DNA from: Chitinophaga pinensis
Lineage (GTDB): Bacteria; Bacteroidota; Bacteroidia; UBA7662
DNA length: 64,000 nt
Reading direction: 5' to 3'
NCBI GenBank assembly: GCA_945874665.1
Contig: CAMCHJ010000005.1
Span: forward strand, 52,938 to 116,937
In this document: positions 52,570 through 62,542 of the stretch, piece by piece
Layout of the letters: every line of letters starts with the position of its first letter
Position numbering within the stretch: position 1 is the stretch's first letter
Translations under genes and position numbers: made by a program
The notes under the pieces: model-generated
Told to the model about the DNA's origin: nothing
Databases searched by the model: none
The model's input: only the letters and a program-made list of their open reading frames with translations

Positions 52570-53179
52570 ACTATTTTTTATTGGATTGCTGCTTTTAACG
52601 GCCTGCGCGGCTGAAAAAGACAGTGAACCGCTGCCGGTTTTAGGGCCGATGGAATTGGTGCAGGCAAGCGACGGCAGCATCGATACCTTGTTTGCGCCTT
52701 ACCCTTGGTTTGCCTTTGAAGACCAGCAGGGTTTGGTGGTAAATCCGGATTCGTTGGCTGGACAAGTATTGTTGGTAGATTTTTTCTTCAGCACTTGTCC
52801 TACCATTTGCAAAGACCTGCTCAGCAGTCTCCAGCAAGTGTACGCCGCCCACGGCAACAACCCTGGCTTGCGTATTTTATCGCACTCGGTAGACGGCACC
52901 TACGACACCCAAGAAGTACTGGCTGCCTACGCCCAAGCAGCAGGCGCCACCAACCGCAATTGGTTGTTTTTACGTGGCGACGAAGCCGAAATCTACAACA
53001 TTGCCAAAACAGCCTACTTATCCTACGTGGCGGTTGACAGCACTGCGCCCGGCGGCTTTTTACACAGTGGGCATCTGATTTTGCTTGATCCAGACCGCAA
53101 AATACGTGGTGTTTACGATGGCACCTCTGCCGATGAAGTGGCTCGTTTGCTGGTAGATTTGCCAAAATTGCTTAATTAA
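52544..53179 (+). CDS. SCO1/SenC-family copper chaperone-like lipoprotein
   Basis: SCO proteins assemble the CuA site of cytochrome c oxidase or act as thiol oxidoreductases in the periplasm. The 211-residue product has a signal peptide with a lipobox (LLTAC near residue 21), a thioredoxin fold with the copper-binding CxxxC in FFSTCPTICKDLL, and the histidine in FLHSGHLILLDPDRKIRGVYDG. All three copper ligands are present. It overlaps the preceding lipoprotein gene; no cytochrome oxidase genes are nearby. Confidence 0.93.
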   Translation: MLKPSLVSKLFFIGLLLLTACAAEKDSEPLPVLGPMELVQASDGSIDTLFAPYPWFAFEDQQGLVVNPDSLAGQVLLVDFFFSTCPTICKDLLSSLQQVYAAHGNNPGLRILSHSVDGTYDTQEVLAAYAQAAGATNRNWLFLRGDEAEIYNIAKTAYLSYVAVDSTAPGGFLHSGHLILLDPDRKIRGVYDGTSADEVARLLVDLPKLLN

Positions 53180-53232
53180 TATGCTAGGCGTAACACCTTT
53201 TGGTAGCCTAAAACGTTAAGCATTGGTTATTT

Positions 53233-53240
53233 TACTTTTA
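53233..53240 (+). promoter_or_regulatory. -7 box of the HMG-CoA synthase gene (one mismatch)
   Basis: TACTTTTA differs from TAnnTTTG in the last base and lies 20 bases before the start codon. Confidence 0.4.
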
Positions 53241-53260
53241 TCCAGCCAGCTTTTTTAAAT

Positions 53261-54703
53261 ATGAAGCAACCAGTTGTGGGTATCCACGCCCTTGAAGTGG
53301 CCCTTCCTGCCCTGTATTACCCCATTAAAGACTTAGCTGAACTACGCCAATTGGAGCACGAAAAACTGCGTTTTGGTCTCGGTTTAGAAAACATGGCCGT
53401 GCCCGATGCCGATGAAGACGTAGTTACTTTAGGCACGCAGGCGGTCATAGGTCTGATGACCAAACAAAATTTAAGCCCACAAGCCCTTGGCCGGCTTTAC
53501 CTAGGTACTGAAAGTGCTGTTGACGGCGCCAAGCCCACGGCTACCTATATTTTGAGTTTGTTGGAAGCCTACTTTGCTCCCAAATACGGTCCCCATTGCT
53601 TCGAGCACTGCGATGTAGTTGACCTCACCTTTGCTTGCATTGGAGCGGTGGATGCTTTACAAAACTGTATCGACTGGGTGGCCAATAATCCAGAGCGCCA
53701 AGCCCTTGTGCTGGCCTCTGATACGGCGCGTTATCGGCTCAACTCCTCTGGCGAGTATACGCAGGGTGCTGGAGCGGTGGCCATGTTATTGCGTCACCAA
53801 CCTGCGCTGCTCAGTTTTGGGCAGCATTGGGGGGTGAGCACGGCGGGTGTCCACGACTTTTACAAGCCGCTACGCTCACAACAGAAAGCAGACTTAGTTC
53901 AAGACATTTTGCTGGCCGCTCAAAGTTCGGCCGATCCGCAGGCTGTAGTTACTGCGCTTGCTGATCAAAACCATCCGCTGTTAGGCAATGAAGATGTGTA
54001 CGTACAGCTACACGATGATACGCCTGTTTTCGACGGGCAATACTCGAACCAATGCTATTTAGACCGGGTGCAAGGTGCTTTGGCACATTACAGCGAACAA
54101 ACTGGCGTCACAAATTTACTCACGGAGCAATGGCAAGGACTGCTTTTTCACCTGCCTTACGCCTTCCAAGGCAAACGGATGGCCAGCAGTGCCGTGATGC
54201 GCGAGCTGATAGCACTCGGTAAGTGGACTGAGCTGTTTCCTGACATTCCAGTTGCTGAGGCCGACGAAAAAACCTTCGCCAAAAGCGATTATTACAAAAA
54301 TTACGTGGCACACAAATTAGCGCCAGCGCATGCGGCATCCATGCAAGTGGGCAATTTATATACAGGCTCCATCTTTTTGGCCTTGGCCAGCTGGCTAGAC
54401 CTGCAAAAAAACCAGTCCATTTCAGGCAAATTAGGCTTTATCGCCTATGGCAGCGGTGCAAAAAGTAAGGTATTTGAAGGTGAGCTCCAAGCACATTGGC
54501 AGCAAGCTGCAGCCGGCATTGGTTTAAGCACAAAACTCGAAGAGCGAGAGGTGATCGACAGTGCTACTTACGAAAAACTGCATCGTGGCGCAAGTGCTGT
54601 AGTTGTCAAAAAGACCAAAATGGTGCAGAAAATCGGCTATTCATCCGCTGGTTCAACGCCTTGGGTACGCAGCTACCAGCTGAACGCAGCTATTGACATT
54701 TAA
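53261..54703 (+). CDS. Hydroxymethylglutaryl-CoA synthase
   Basis: The enzyme condenses acetyl-CoA with acetoacetyl-CoA to make HMG-CoA, the entry of the mevalonate route to isoprenoids. The 480-residue product has the thiolase fold, with the catalytic glutamate in LGTESAVDGAKP, the catalytic cysteine in DLTFACIGAVDAL and the later histidine in FHLPYAFQGKRMASSAV. Its length is closer to the eukaryotic form than to the roughly 390-residue forms of Gram-positive cocci. No other mevalonate genes are in the window. It stands alone. Confidence 0.93.
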   Translation: MKQPVVGIHALEVALPALYYPIKDLAELRQLEHEKLRFGLGLENMAVPDADEDVVTLGTQAVIGLMTKQNLSPQALGRLYLGTESAVDGAKPTATYILSLLEAYFAPKYGPHCFEHCDVVDLTFACIGAVDALQNCIDWVANNPERQALVLASDTARYRLNSSGEYTQGAGAVAMLLRHQPALLSFGQHWGVSTAGVHDFYKPLRSQQKADLVQDILLAAQSSADPQAVVTALADQNHPLLGNEDVYVQLHDDTPVFDGQYSNQCYLDRVQGALAHYSEQTGVTNLLTEQWQGLLFHLPYAFQGKRMASSAVMRELIALGKWTELFPDIPVAEADEKTFAKSDYYKNYVAHKLAPAHAASMQVGNLYTGSIFLALASWLDLQKNQSISGKLGFIAYGSGAKSKVFEGELQAHWQQAAAGIGLSTKLEEREVIDSATYEKLHRGASAVVVKKTKMVQKIGYSSAGSTPWVRSYQLNAAIDI

Positions 54704-54779
54704 ACATCAAATCTCCCCTAAAAAAGGTTAACAACCATCCGTTTACTCACAAACAATTGTGTTTTTGCTTTAGAAAACC

Positions 54780-54787
54780 GATATTTG
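54780..54787 (+). promoter_or_regulatory. -7 box of the DUF2911 gene (one mismatch)
   Basis: GATATTTG differs from TAnnTTTG in the first base, ends six bases before the ATG and has TTTTTG at 54762-54767 upstream, but the spacing is short. Confidence 0.4.
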
Positions 54788-54793
54788 CAACTT

Positions 54794-55333
54794 ATGAAAA
54801 AATTGCTTTTCCTCCTCAGTCTTGTGCTTTTTACCACATCCATGGCCACCGAAGTAGCTGCCCAAGCCGCTCCAAAGCCGCGTAAAAGTCCACTCGCCGT
54901 AAGTCAGCTTAAATCCGGAAAAACCTACATTCGCATTTTATATTCGCAACCTCACAAAAACGAACGTGAAGTATTTGGTGGCTTGGTGCCTTACGGCAAA
55001 GTGTGGCGATTAGGTGCCAACGAGGCAACTGAAATTACCCTCACGCATAAAATTAAAATTGGCGGCAAAACGCTGCAGGCGGGTACTTACACCATTTTTG
55101 CCATTCCTACTACCACCAAATGGACCATCATTTTTAACAAAGACGTGGGTTTGTGGGGCGATTATGATTATAAAACCACCAACGATGTGTTGCGTTTTGA
55201 TGTAGCTGTAAAGGCGGTTGACCAAGCTTGGGAGGCCTTCACCGTTAAATTTGATAAAGCTGGCAGAGCAAGTACACTGACCATGGTATGGGATAAAACT
55301 TCTGTTGAAATCCCAGTAGAGATTCTCAAATAA
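54794..55333 (+). CDS. DUF2911 secreted protein
   Basis: The 179-residue product has a signal peptide (MKKLLFLLSLVLFTTSMATEVAAQ) and the DUF2911 pattern PRKSPLAVSQLKSGKTYIRILYSQPHKNEREVFGG (in parts), followed by VPYGKVWRLGANEATEITLTH and PVEILK at the end. The family is a beta-sandwich of unknown function in Bacteroidota, usually periplasmic or secreted. The start is the ATG at 54794; a TTG three codons earlier lies within the -7 box. A receptor-like barrel gene follows 18 bases later. Confidence 0.9.
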   Translation: MKKLLFLLSLVLFTTSMATEVAAQAAPKPRKSPLAVSQLKSGKTYIRILYSQPHKNEREVFGGLVPYGKVWRLGANEATEITLTHKIKIGGKTLQAGTYTIFAIPTTTKWTIIFNKDVGLWGDYDYKTTNDVLRFDVAVKAVDQAWEAFTVKFDKAGRASTLTMVWDKTSVEIPVEILK

Positions 55334-55351
55334 CTTTTTAGCACACACACA

Positions 55352-57841
55352 TTGAAGAAGTCTTTTTGGTTGTTGGCAAGTCTATTGTCGACAGGGTTGC
55401 TACTATTCGCCACCCAAACGTTATCAGCGCAGGGGCCGCCTGCAGGTCTCAGCAAAATGCCTGCCATCGGTAAAATTTATGGCAAGGTGCTGGAAGCCGG
55501 CAGCCGAAAACCTGTAGAATTTGCTACAGTAACGGTTTTCGCCATCCAAAAAGACAGCATCATAGGCGGCAGCTTGGTGCGCAGCAATGGTGATTTCGAC
55601 ATCGGCAAGTTGCCTTTTGGCATGTACCGCGTAAAAGTGAGCTTCATTGGCTACAAAACTTTAGAAAAACAAGTCAGCATAACGCCCCAAAAGTTCGAAC
55701 AAGACCTTGGCAACCTGCGTATAGAAATTGACGCCGCCCAATTAGCTACTGTAGAAATTACTGAAGAGCGCAATACGGTGGCGCTGAGCATCGACCGCCG
55801 CACCTACACGGTAGACAAAGACCTAACCAGTCAGGGTGGCACCGGCCTCGAAGTCATGCGCAACATTCCCGGCCTCACCGTAGATGCCGATGGCAGCGTA
55901 AAGCTCCGCAACGCCTCTCCTACTATTTTTGTAGATGGCAGACCTACGACCCTCACACTCGAGCAAATTCCTGCGGAGCAAATTGAGCGGGTAGAAGTGA
56001 TTACCAACCCCTCCGCCAAATTTGATGCCTCCACCACAGGCGGTATTTTAAACGTAGTGCTCAAAAAGAACACCAAGCCTGGCTACAACGGCGCCATCAA
56101 TGCAGGTATAGGCACCAACACCCGCTACAACGTGGGCGGCAACATCAACATCAAAGAAGGAAAAGTCAATTTCTTTACCTCTTACAACCTCAACGTAAAC
56201 CGTTTTGACGTAGCAGGCTTTACAGACCGTGAAAATTTCAGTTCTGGTGAGTTAGTAGGTGGCTTCCGGCAGGATAACCTAGCTACTTCGGGTCGCCAGT
56301 TTCAGTTTGTTCGCTTTGGCGCCGATTATCAACTTTCGAACCGCAATATGCTTACACTCTCCCAAAATTTTGGCGGAGGCAATTTCGACAATGAAGAACG
56401 GCAAACCTTTAGCACTTTTGATGGCAATCGGCAACAGGTAAGTACTGGCAATCAGTTTAACGACCAGTCTAACTTTTGGCGCAATTCAAGTACTCAATTA
56501 ATTTTTAAGCACAATGCGCCAAAGGCTGGTAAAGAATGGACCACCGATCTTACCTACAACCGTTCGCGCAATGGCACCGACGCTTTGTACACGCTTAACA
56601 GCTTTGATAACACCGGATTGTCGCTGCCAGGCATGCCGCGTTTGCAGAAAAACGATGGGGGTGGCCGCAACGAAGTGTTCACTTTCCAGTTCGATTATGT
56701 GGACCCATTGACAGATAAAACGAAATTAGAATGGGGTTTGCGTTCTAATTATCGCCAAAACAGTTCCGAACTAGATGTAAGCATCAAGCGAGATACCCTC
56801 GATTTCGCCATCGACAGCTCACTCACCAATGATTTTGTAGTCGATGATATCATCAATGCAGCTTACATCAATGTAAGTAGCAAAATTGGCAAATGGAGCT
56901 ATCAGGCTGGCCTCCGATTTGAACAGACCTATTTTGTAGCCGACATCACCAACAAAAACCAAAAATTCAGTTACATCTACCCTGATGGCTTTGAAAATTT
57001 AGGCAAGGCGCTTTTCCCAAGTGTGTTTTTATCGCGCAAGTACGGCGATAAGCGAGAGTTTCAGGCCAATTTCAGCCGCAAAGTCAATCGCCCCGGCTTC
57101 TTCCAAATGATGCCCTTCATCATGTTTGCCGACGCCCAAAGCTTTCGCATCGGCAATCCTGCTTTGGCGCCGGAGTTTTTTAACATCGTAGAATTAAACT
57201 ACAGTCACATCTTCAAAAAAGGCAATTATTTAGGCTCTTTATACTTCCGCCAAACCCAGGATGTGATTACCAATTATGTGTATGTGCTCCCCACCGACTC
57301 CAGCATTTTGGTAAGCACCTACACCAATGGCAACAACCAATACAGCTACGGCACCGAGCATACGGTAAAATACACGCCCATCAAAACCTTTGACCTCACG
57401 CTCAACGCCAATGTATTTTACACTGATATTCAAGGTGGCGACGCGATTGGAAATCTCAACAACCAAGGATTTAGCTGGAATGCCAAACTCATTGCCTCTT
57501 ACCGGCTGCCCAAATCGTGGAGCCTACAGCTCAATGGCGAATATGAGGCACCGCGCATCATTCCTCAAGGCCTCACTAATCATGTGTATGGCGCCGATTT
57601 TTCGGTAAACAAAGCGCTATCGAAAGGCTGGTCGTTTAACCTCAGCTTGGTCGACATGTTTAACACCCGCCAATTTGGTAATTTTTTCAGTACGCCCTTT
57701 TTCACGCAGGAGTTCATTCGCCGGCGCGATACCCGCTTTTTACGCTTTACGGTGAACTACCGCTTCGGCGAATTTGATGCCTCTTTGCTTAAGCGGATCC
57801 GCAAGCCAAGTAGCGGTGGCGGTATGGATATGGATTTTTAA
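55352..57841 (+). CDS. TonB-dependent receptor-like outer-membrane barrel
   Basis: The 829-residue product has a signal peptide, a carboxypeptidase regulatory-like beta domain (residues about 40-125; YGKVLEAGSRKPVEFATVTVF), a plug domain (about 145-225; MRNIPGLTVDADGSVKLRNASPTIFVDGRP) and a 22-strand-type beta barrel. It belongs to the outer-membrane beta-barrel family of TonB receptors in Bacteroidota. No TonB box or SusD partner is evident, so the substrate is unknown. The start is TTG (MKKSFWLLASLLSTG). It is probably co-transcribed with DUF2911. Confidence 0.9.
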   Translation: MKKSFWLLASLLSTGLLLFATQTLSAQGPPAGLSKMPAIGKIYGKVLEAGSRKPVEFATVTVFAIQKDSIIGGSLVRSNGDFDIGKLPFGMYRVKVSFIGYKTLEKQVSITPQKFEQDLGNLRIEIDAAQLATVEITEERNTVALSIDRRTYTVDKDLTSQGGTGLEVMRNIPGLTVDADGSVKLRNASPTIFVDGRPTTLTLEQIPAEQIERVEVITNPSAKFDASTTGGILNVVLKKNTKPGYNGAINAGIGTNTRYNVGGNINIKEGKVNFFTSYNLNVNRFDVAGFTDRENFSSGELVGGFRQDNLATSGRQFQFVRFGADYQLSNRNMLTLSQNFGGGNFDNEERQTFSTFDGNRQQVSTGNQFNDQSNFWRNSSTQLIFKHNAPKAGKEWTTDLTYNRSRNGTDALYTLNSFDNTGLSLPGMPRLQKNDGGGRNEVFTFQFDYVDPLTDKTKLEWGLRSNYRQNSSELDVSIKRDTLDFAIDSSLTNDFVVDDIINAAYINVSSKIGKWSYQAGLRFEQTYFVADITNKNQKFSYIYPDGFENLGKALFPSVFLSRKYGDKREFQANFSRKVNRPGFFQMMPFIMFADAQSFRIGNPALAPEFFNIVELNYSHIFKKGNYLGSLYFRQTQDVITNYVYVLPTDSSILVSTYTNGNNQYSYGTEHTVKYTPIKTFDLTLNANVFYTDIQGGDAIGNLNNQGFSWNAKLIASYRLPKSWSLQLNGEYEAPRIIPQGLTNHVYGADFSVNKALSKGWSFNLSLVDMFNTRQFGNFFSTPFFTQEFIRRRDTRFLRFTVNYRFGEFDASLLKRIRKPSSGGGMDMDF

Positions 57842-57848
57842 GCCGCTA

Positions 57849-58400
57849 TTAACGCGTACTTTTATTTTTGTCGCTGGGTTTGCCCTCAAGCACATCGAGC
57901 AGGTCTTTCACCATGGTATTTTGGTGCACCGATTGCAAAAACTTGCCTTTTTCATTGAAGATGTAGGCTGAAGGAATAAACATTTCGCCAAAATAACCGT
58001 AAAAAGCAGCGTCCACATCTAACCCAAAATAGATGTTTGGCTTGTCCCAAAGATTGGCCTTCTGGGCATATTTTATCACGTCAGCTTCGTCGAAACGCGA
58101 TACAAACACAAAATCGATGTCTTGCAACTGCCCTAATTGTCGACCTATATCCGCACCAAGGGCTTGACAGTGTTCGCAATCGGGACTAAAATACAACACC
58201 ACTGTTTTACCCCAGCGCAAATCCGACTTGCTGATGTTGCCTGTACCGCCAGCCTTGGGAAACTTAAACTTAGGGAGTTGCTCAAGTTTGCCTTTAGAAT
58301 CGACACCTGATTCTGGAGTAATTTTTTGATAGACTACATAGCTAAGTATAAAAACGGCCACGAGGGCTATACTTCCTTTCAGAATTTTTTCGATCGTCAT
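57849..58400 (-). CDS. Membrane-anchored thioredoxin-like redoxin
   Basis: The 183-residue product has one N-terminal membrane helix (about residues 8-26) and a periplasmic thioredoxin/AhpC-TSA-like domain with the redox pair CEHC in FSPDCEHCQALG and the cis-proline region FIPSAYIFNEKGKF. It may reduce periplasmic disulfides in cytochrome maturation or oxidant defence, by analogy with TlpA/ResA. The ATG at 58400 is preferred to a TTG at 58409. Its end is seven bases from the convergent receptor gene. Confidence 0.88.
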   Translation of the reverse strand: MTIEKILKGSIALVAVFILSYVVYQKITPESGVDSKGKLEQLPKFKFPKAGGTGNISKSDLRWGKTVVLYFSPDCEHCQALGADIGRQLGQLQDIDFVFVSRFDEADVIKYAQKANLWDKPNIYFGLDVDAAFYGYFGEMFIPSAYIFNEKGKFLQSVHQNTMVKDLLDVLEGKPSDKNKSTR

Positions 58401-58555
58401 GATGTGCAATTAAGTCTCAAAAATAGCGAAAAACTACGCAAGCCGTTAGACACAGGCCGCCATCCAGCTCAAAATAACAAAATGCTGGCAGCTCGGCTCG
58501 CCTCTTATACTTTATTAAGTCTTGTACCAGAAACCCATTATTAGCCAATCCACCT

Positions 58556-58563
58556 TACATTCG
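58556..58563 (+). promoter_or_regulatory. -7 box of the SDR gene (one mismatch)
   Basis: TACATTCG differs from TAnnTTTG by one base and lies 14 bases before the ATG. Confidence 0.4.
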
Positions 58564-58577
58564 CATACAATTTCCTT

Positions 58578-59408
58578 ATGAACATACTGCTTACAGGAAG
58601 CACCTCCGGAATTGGTGCTGCTACCGCCGAAATATTAGCCGAAAAAGGGCATGCTTTGTGGCTTTTAAACCGCAATGCCGCCAAAACGGCCACTCAAATA
58701 GCCCAACTCAAGCAGCAGCACCCCCATGCTGAGTTGCATTTTGTGCCTTGCGACTTAAACGAGCTCGCCAGCGTTGCGCAAGCGGTCGCCAGTTTGCAAT
58801 CGGTAGCGCAAATTGATGTGCTTATCAACAATGCGGGAGGACTCACCAGTACGCGTGAAACCACGCTCGATGGTTTTGAAATGCAGTTTCAGATGAATCA
58901 CCTAGGCCATTTTTTACTTACCACTGCCCTTCTACCACAGCTGTTGGCCAGCAAAGCCAAGGTCATTCATGTAAGTTCGGAAGCGCACCGTGCCGGTAAA
59001 ATTCAACTCAACAACCTGCAGCTCGACAGCGGCTGGAGTGCCTTTGGCGCCTATGCCAATGCCAAACTGTGCAATCTGCTTTTCACCAAGGCGCTGCATG
59101 CGCGTTACCAGGCGCAAGGACTTACTGCTTACGCCCTGCATCCTGGTGTGGTGAACACCGGCTTTGGTGATGGCTTAGGAAAGATGAAGTGGATGTGGAA
59201 GCTCATGACACCCTTTTTGATTACCCCAGCCAAAGGTGCTGCGACGACCATCCACCTCGCTACCAGTGCGGCCACGCAACTACAATCAGGTGCTTATTAC
59301 AAAAACCAAAAAGTAAAGGCCAATGCCGCTGCCGGCAACGACCCTGCGCTGATCAACGGCTTGTGGGAGGCAAGCGCGGCCATGGTACAGCAGTGGGTTA
59401 ATGCCTAA
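58578..59408 (+). CDS. Short-chain dehydrogenase/reductase (retinol dehydrogenase-like)
   Basis: The 276-residue product is a NAD(P)-dependent oxidoreductase with the TGxxxGIG cofactor loop (TGSTSGIGAATAE), NNAGG in place of NNAG, the catalytic serine in VSSEAH and the YxxxK pair in YANAKLCNLLF. The sequence following the active site (HPGVVNTGFG) resembles the retinol dehydrogenase 11-14/WWOX-like group. Substrate is unknown. It is a single gene between the redoxin and prfC. Confidence 0.93.
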   Translation: MNILLTGSTSGIGAATAEILAEKGHALWLLNRNAAKTATQIAQLKQQHPHAELHFVPCDLNELASVAQAVASLQSVAQIDVLINNAGGLTSTRETTLDGFEMQFQMNHLGHFLLTTALLPQLLASKAKVIHVSSEAHRAGKIQLNNLQLDSGWSAFGAYANAKLCNLLFTKALHARYQAQGLTAYALHPGVVNTGFGDGLGKMKWMWKLMTPFLITPAKGAATTIHLATSAATQLQSGAYYKNQKVKANAAAGNDPALINGLWEASAAMVQQWVNA

Positions 59409-59477
59409 ATAAGGAATCGCAGCCCTAAACGCAACCAATGCCCCGGCATTGGCCTGTAGGAAACAAGAATAAAAGCG

Positions 59478-59485
59478 TATTTTTG
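59478..59485 (+). promoter_or_regulatory. -7 box of prfC
   Basis: TATTTTTG, an exact TAnnTTTG match, lies 20 bases before the start codon. Confidence 0.65.
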
Positions 59486-59505
59486 CGCTTTCGAATCCTT
59501 ATACC

Positions 59506-61110
59506 ATGAACCGCAGCCAGGAAATCGCCCGTCGTCGCACTTTCGCTATTATTTCGCACCCCGATGCGGGCAAGACCACCCTTACCGAAAAATTCCTGCT
59601 TTTTGGCGGTGCCATTCAGTCGGCCGGGGCTGTAAAAAGCAATAAAATCAAAAAATCGGCCACTTCCGACTTCATGGAAATCGAAAAGCAGCGTGGTATT
59701 TCGGTCTCTACCTCGGTGATGGGCTTTGAGTACAACGGAAGGCGCGTGAATATTTTGGATACGCCGGGTCACAAAGACTTCGCCGAAGACACTTACCGTA
59801 CCCTGACAGCGGTAGACTCGGTAATTTTGGTGGTAGATGCCGCCAAAGGCGTGGAAGAGCAAACCGAAAAACTCATGGCCGTGTGCCGCATGCGCAATAC
59901 GCCAGTAATCATTTTCATCAATAAAATGGACCGCGAAGGCCAAGATCCTTTCGATTTGTTAGAGGAACTTGAAGAAAAACTCAGCATCAAAGTCACTCCC
60001 CTTACCTGGCCCATCAGCAAAGGCGCCACTTTTAAAGGCGTTTACAATATGTACCGCAAGCAGCTCAACCTGTTTGCCCCCAATAAAACTGGCATTTCCG
60101 ACGAAGTGAGCGCGTTTGAGGACCTCAATGACCCCAAGCTCGACCAAATTATTGGCAAATATGCCGCGCAATTGCGCGAGGAAGCTGAATTGGCAGCCCT
60201 TTACCCGGCTTACGATCGCGAAACCTATTTAGCGGGCGAAGTAGCTCCTGTTTTTTTTGGCAGTGCCCTGAACAACTTTGGCGTACAGGAATTGCTCAAC
60301 ACCTTCGTAGAGATTGCTCCCGAGCCACGGCCGCGTTTGAGCAGTACGGGTGAGGTGAAACCCGAAGACCAAAAGCTATCGGGTTTTGTGTTTAAAATAC
60401 ACGCCAACCTCGATCCCAACCACCGCGACCGCATTGCTTTTATGCGCATTTGCTCTGGGGTTTTTGAGAAGAATACCTTTTACTTTCACCCCCGTTTGAA
60501 AAAGAAGTACCGTTTTTCAACGCCCATTATGTTCCAAGCCAACGACCGCACCAATGTGGATACCGCCTATCCTGGCGATGTGGTAGGTTTGTACGATACC
60601 GGTAATTTCAAAATTGGCGATTCACTTACCGAAGGCGGGGCATTTTTCTTCAAAGGCATCCCGGCTTTTTCGCCTGAATTGTTTCGGATGGTTGAAAACA
60701 ACGACCCTTTTAAGACCAAACAATTCGAAAAAGGCCTCAAGCAGCTAACCGACGAAGGCGTGGCGCAGCTTTTTACCCAGCAGCCCGGCAACCGCAAAAT
60801 CATAGGCACCGTGGGAGAACTGCAGTTTGACGTTATCCAGCACCGACTTTTGCACGAATACAGCGCCAAAGTGAGCTTTAGGGGCTTGCCATACTTAAAG
60901 GCTTGCTGGATTGATTCGGAAGATGAAGTGGCGGTGGACGAGTTTTTCAGGTATAAAAAAGACCATTTGGCCTACGATAAAGACAACCGACCGGTGTATT
61001 TGGCCGACAGTCTTTGGATGTTGCAGCGTGCCATCGACGAAAACCCAAAACTCAGTTTCAAATTTTCGTCCGAGATCATTGTATCGGAGGATGCCGAAGA
61101 AACGGCCTAA
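59506..61110 (+). CDS. prfC: Peptide chain release factor 3
   Basis: RF3 is a GTPase that removes RF1/RF2 from the ribosome after termination. The 534-residue product has the G1 loop [13 protein letters not shown] at residues 18-30, G3 DTPGHKDF near 85, G4 INKMDREG near 140, and the RF3-specific later domains ([32 protein letters not shown]). Its length is normal. A -7 box precedes it. The stop codon touches that of rpoD. Confidence 0.96.
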   Translation: MNRSQEIARRRTFAIISHPDAGKTTLTEKFLLFGGAIQSAGAVKSNKIKKSATSDFMEIEKQRGISVSTSVMGFEYNGRRVNILDTPGHKDFAEDTYRTLTAVDSVILVVDAAKGVEEQTEKLMAVCRMRNTPVIIFINKMDREGQDPFDLLEELEEKLSIKVTPLTWPISKGATFKGVYNMYRKQLNLFAPNKTGISDEVSAFEDLNDPKLDQIIGKYAAQLREEAELAALYPAYDRETYLAGEVAPVFFGSALNNFGVQELLNTFVEIAPEPRPRLSSTGEVKPEDQKLSGFVFKIHANLDPNHRDRIAFMRICSGVFEKNTFYFHPRLKKKYRFSTPIMFQANDRTNVDTAYPGDVVGLYDTGNFKIGDSLTEGGAFFFKGIPAFSPELFRMVENNDPFKTKQFEKGLKQLTDEGVAQLFTQQPGNRKIIGTVGELQFDVIQHRLLHEYSAKVSFRGLPYLKACWIDSEDEVAVDEFFRYKKDHLAYDKDNRPVYLADSLWMLQRAIDENPKLSFKFSSEIIVSEDAEETA

Positions 61111-61977
61111 TTACTGGCCTAGGTATACTTTAAGCGCGCGGCTCCGGCTGGTATTGCGCAAACGACGGATTGACTTTTCCTTGATCTGACGTACCCTCTC
61201 GCGGGTAAGGCCGAATTTCTCACCAATTTCTTCGAGCGACAAAGGTGGTATGCCGCCCAGACCGAAGTAAAACCGCAGCACATCAGCCTCACGTTTGGTG
61301 AGGGTGCTGAGCGCCCGTTCTACTTCGCGGCGCAGCGACTCACTCATGAGGCCATTGTCGGGTCTGATTTGGTCTTCGTCTTGCAAAATATCCAGGAGCG
61401 AATTTTCTTCTCCATCAGCAAAAGGCGCATCCATCGACACATGCCTGCCCGATACTTTCATGGTATCTTCCACATCATTTACCGTCATATCGAGCACCTC
61501 AGCGAGCTCGGCAGCGGTGGGTTCGCGCTCAAACTGTTGCTCGAGCAGCGAAAAGGCTTTGGAGATTTTATTGAGCGAGCCCACACGGTTGAGTGGCAGG
61601 CGCACAATACGCGATTGTTCGGCAAGGGCTTGTAAAATCGACTGGCGAATCCACCAAACGGCGTAAGAAATAAACTTAAAGCCCCTGGTTTCGTCGAAAC
61701 GCTGTCCAGCTTTGATCAGGCCTAGGTTGCCTTCATTAATAAGATCGCCCAAGGTAAGGCCCTGATTTTGGTACTGCTTGGCAACCGACACCACAAAGCG
61801 CAAATTGGCTTTGGTGAGCTTTTCAAGGGCACGTTGGTCGCCTTGTTGGATGCGTTTGGCCAATTGCACCTCTTCATCAGCTGTAATCAAATCAACCTTA
61901 CCGATCTCTTGAAGGTACTTATCGAGCGACTGGCTTTCGCGATTGGTGATTTGTTTGCTGATTTTTAGTTGGCGCAT
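61111..61977 (-). CDS. rpoD: Primary RNA polymerase sigma factor (RpoD/SigA, short Bacteroidota form)
   Basis: This is the housekeeping sigma factor that reads the TTTG/TAnnTTTG promoters of the phylum. The 288-residue protein lacks the long N-terminal region 1.1 of Proteobacteria and begins [20 protein letters not shown], followed by region 1.2 ([12 protein letters not shown]), region 2 ([36 protein letters not shown]), region 3 and region 4 ([20 protein letters not shown]). The ATG at 61977 is preferred to an extension to 62031. It is a single gene with a long AT-rich upstream region. Confidence 0.97.
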   Translation of the reverse strand: MRQLKISKQITNRESQSLDKYLQEIGKVDLITADEEVQLAKRIQQGDQRALEKLTKANLRFVVSVAKQYQNQGLTLGDLINEGNLGLIKAGQRFDETRGFKFISYAVWWIRQSILQALAEQSRIVRLPLNRVGSLNKISKAFSLLEQQFEREPTAAELAEVLDMTVNDVEDTMKVSGRHVSMDAPFADGEENSLLDILQDEDQIRPDNGLMSESLRREVERALSTLTKREADVLRFYFGLGGIPPLSLEEIGEKFGLTRERVRQIKEKSIRRLRNTSRSRALKVYLGQ

Positions 61978-62542
61978 ACAATTGGTTTTGCTTGACGCGC
62001 AGCAAGACCTTCCTAAAAAAGCAGTTGCCACGCGAAATGTAAAGAAACTCTAATTAAGGTAGTTCGCACCACCTTGTCAAGTACCTACGGCATTTTATAA
62101 GTAGGATTTTTGCACAACTATAAAAAAATCCGCAATATTTTTAGAAATCGGAAGATTTGAATTGCATTTATATTGTGTTACAATATAGGAATTGAAATAG
62201 TTGCCTCCCTTCCGAGCTTACCATTGCCAAAACCCGCAAGGAGTTGTTCCAATACTCCGGACACTTTTGATTAGATTTTTCAGGCGTTTTGAGGTCCACA
62301 AAATGGATATCGCCTCCTTGATTTAGGTATTTTGGGGGTACTTACAGAGCCTACAACATCAGGTCATAGTAAATGAAGCTTGCGACGCTCTTATTAACAA
62401 TGCGTAGTTCGCCATTAAGATTTTGCGGATATAAAAAGTGGGCGATTTCGAAGCACAAAACCCTCAAACTGCACTAAAATTTAGTTAAACACGAAACTTC
62501 AATGAACCGTAAGTCAATTGTATATTTAGTTATGCTTTGGTT
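61978..62542. other. Intergenic region between the T9SS cargo gene and rpoD
   Basis: About 565 bases without a gene. It includes an 8-3-8 palindrome at 62169-62187, a short GC-richer island at 62210-62345 that on the minus strand reads TGTCCGGAGTATTGGAAC like an insertion-sequence end, and otherwise AT-rich sequence. The rpoD promoter must lie here, but I cannot pick a -7 box with confidence. Confidence 0.55.
62169..62187. repeat. Palindrome upstream of rpoD
   Basis: TATATTGT and ACAATATA (62169-62176, 62180-62187) flank GTT. The 8-3-8 symmetry could be an operator. Its owner is unknown; it lies about 190 bases before rpoD. Confidence 0.45.
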
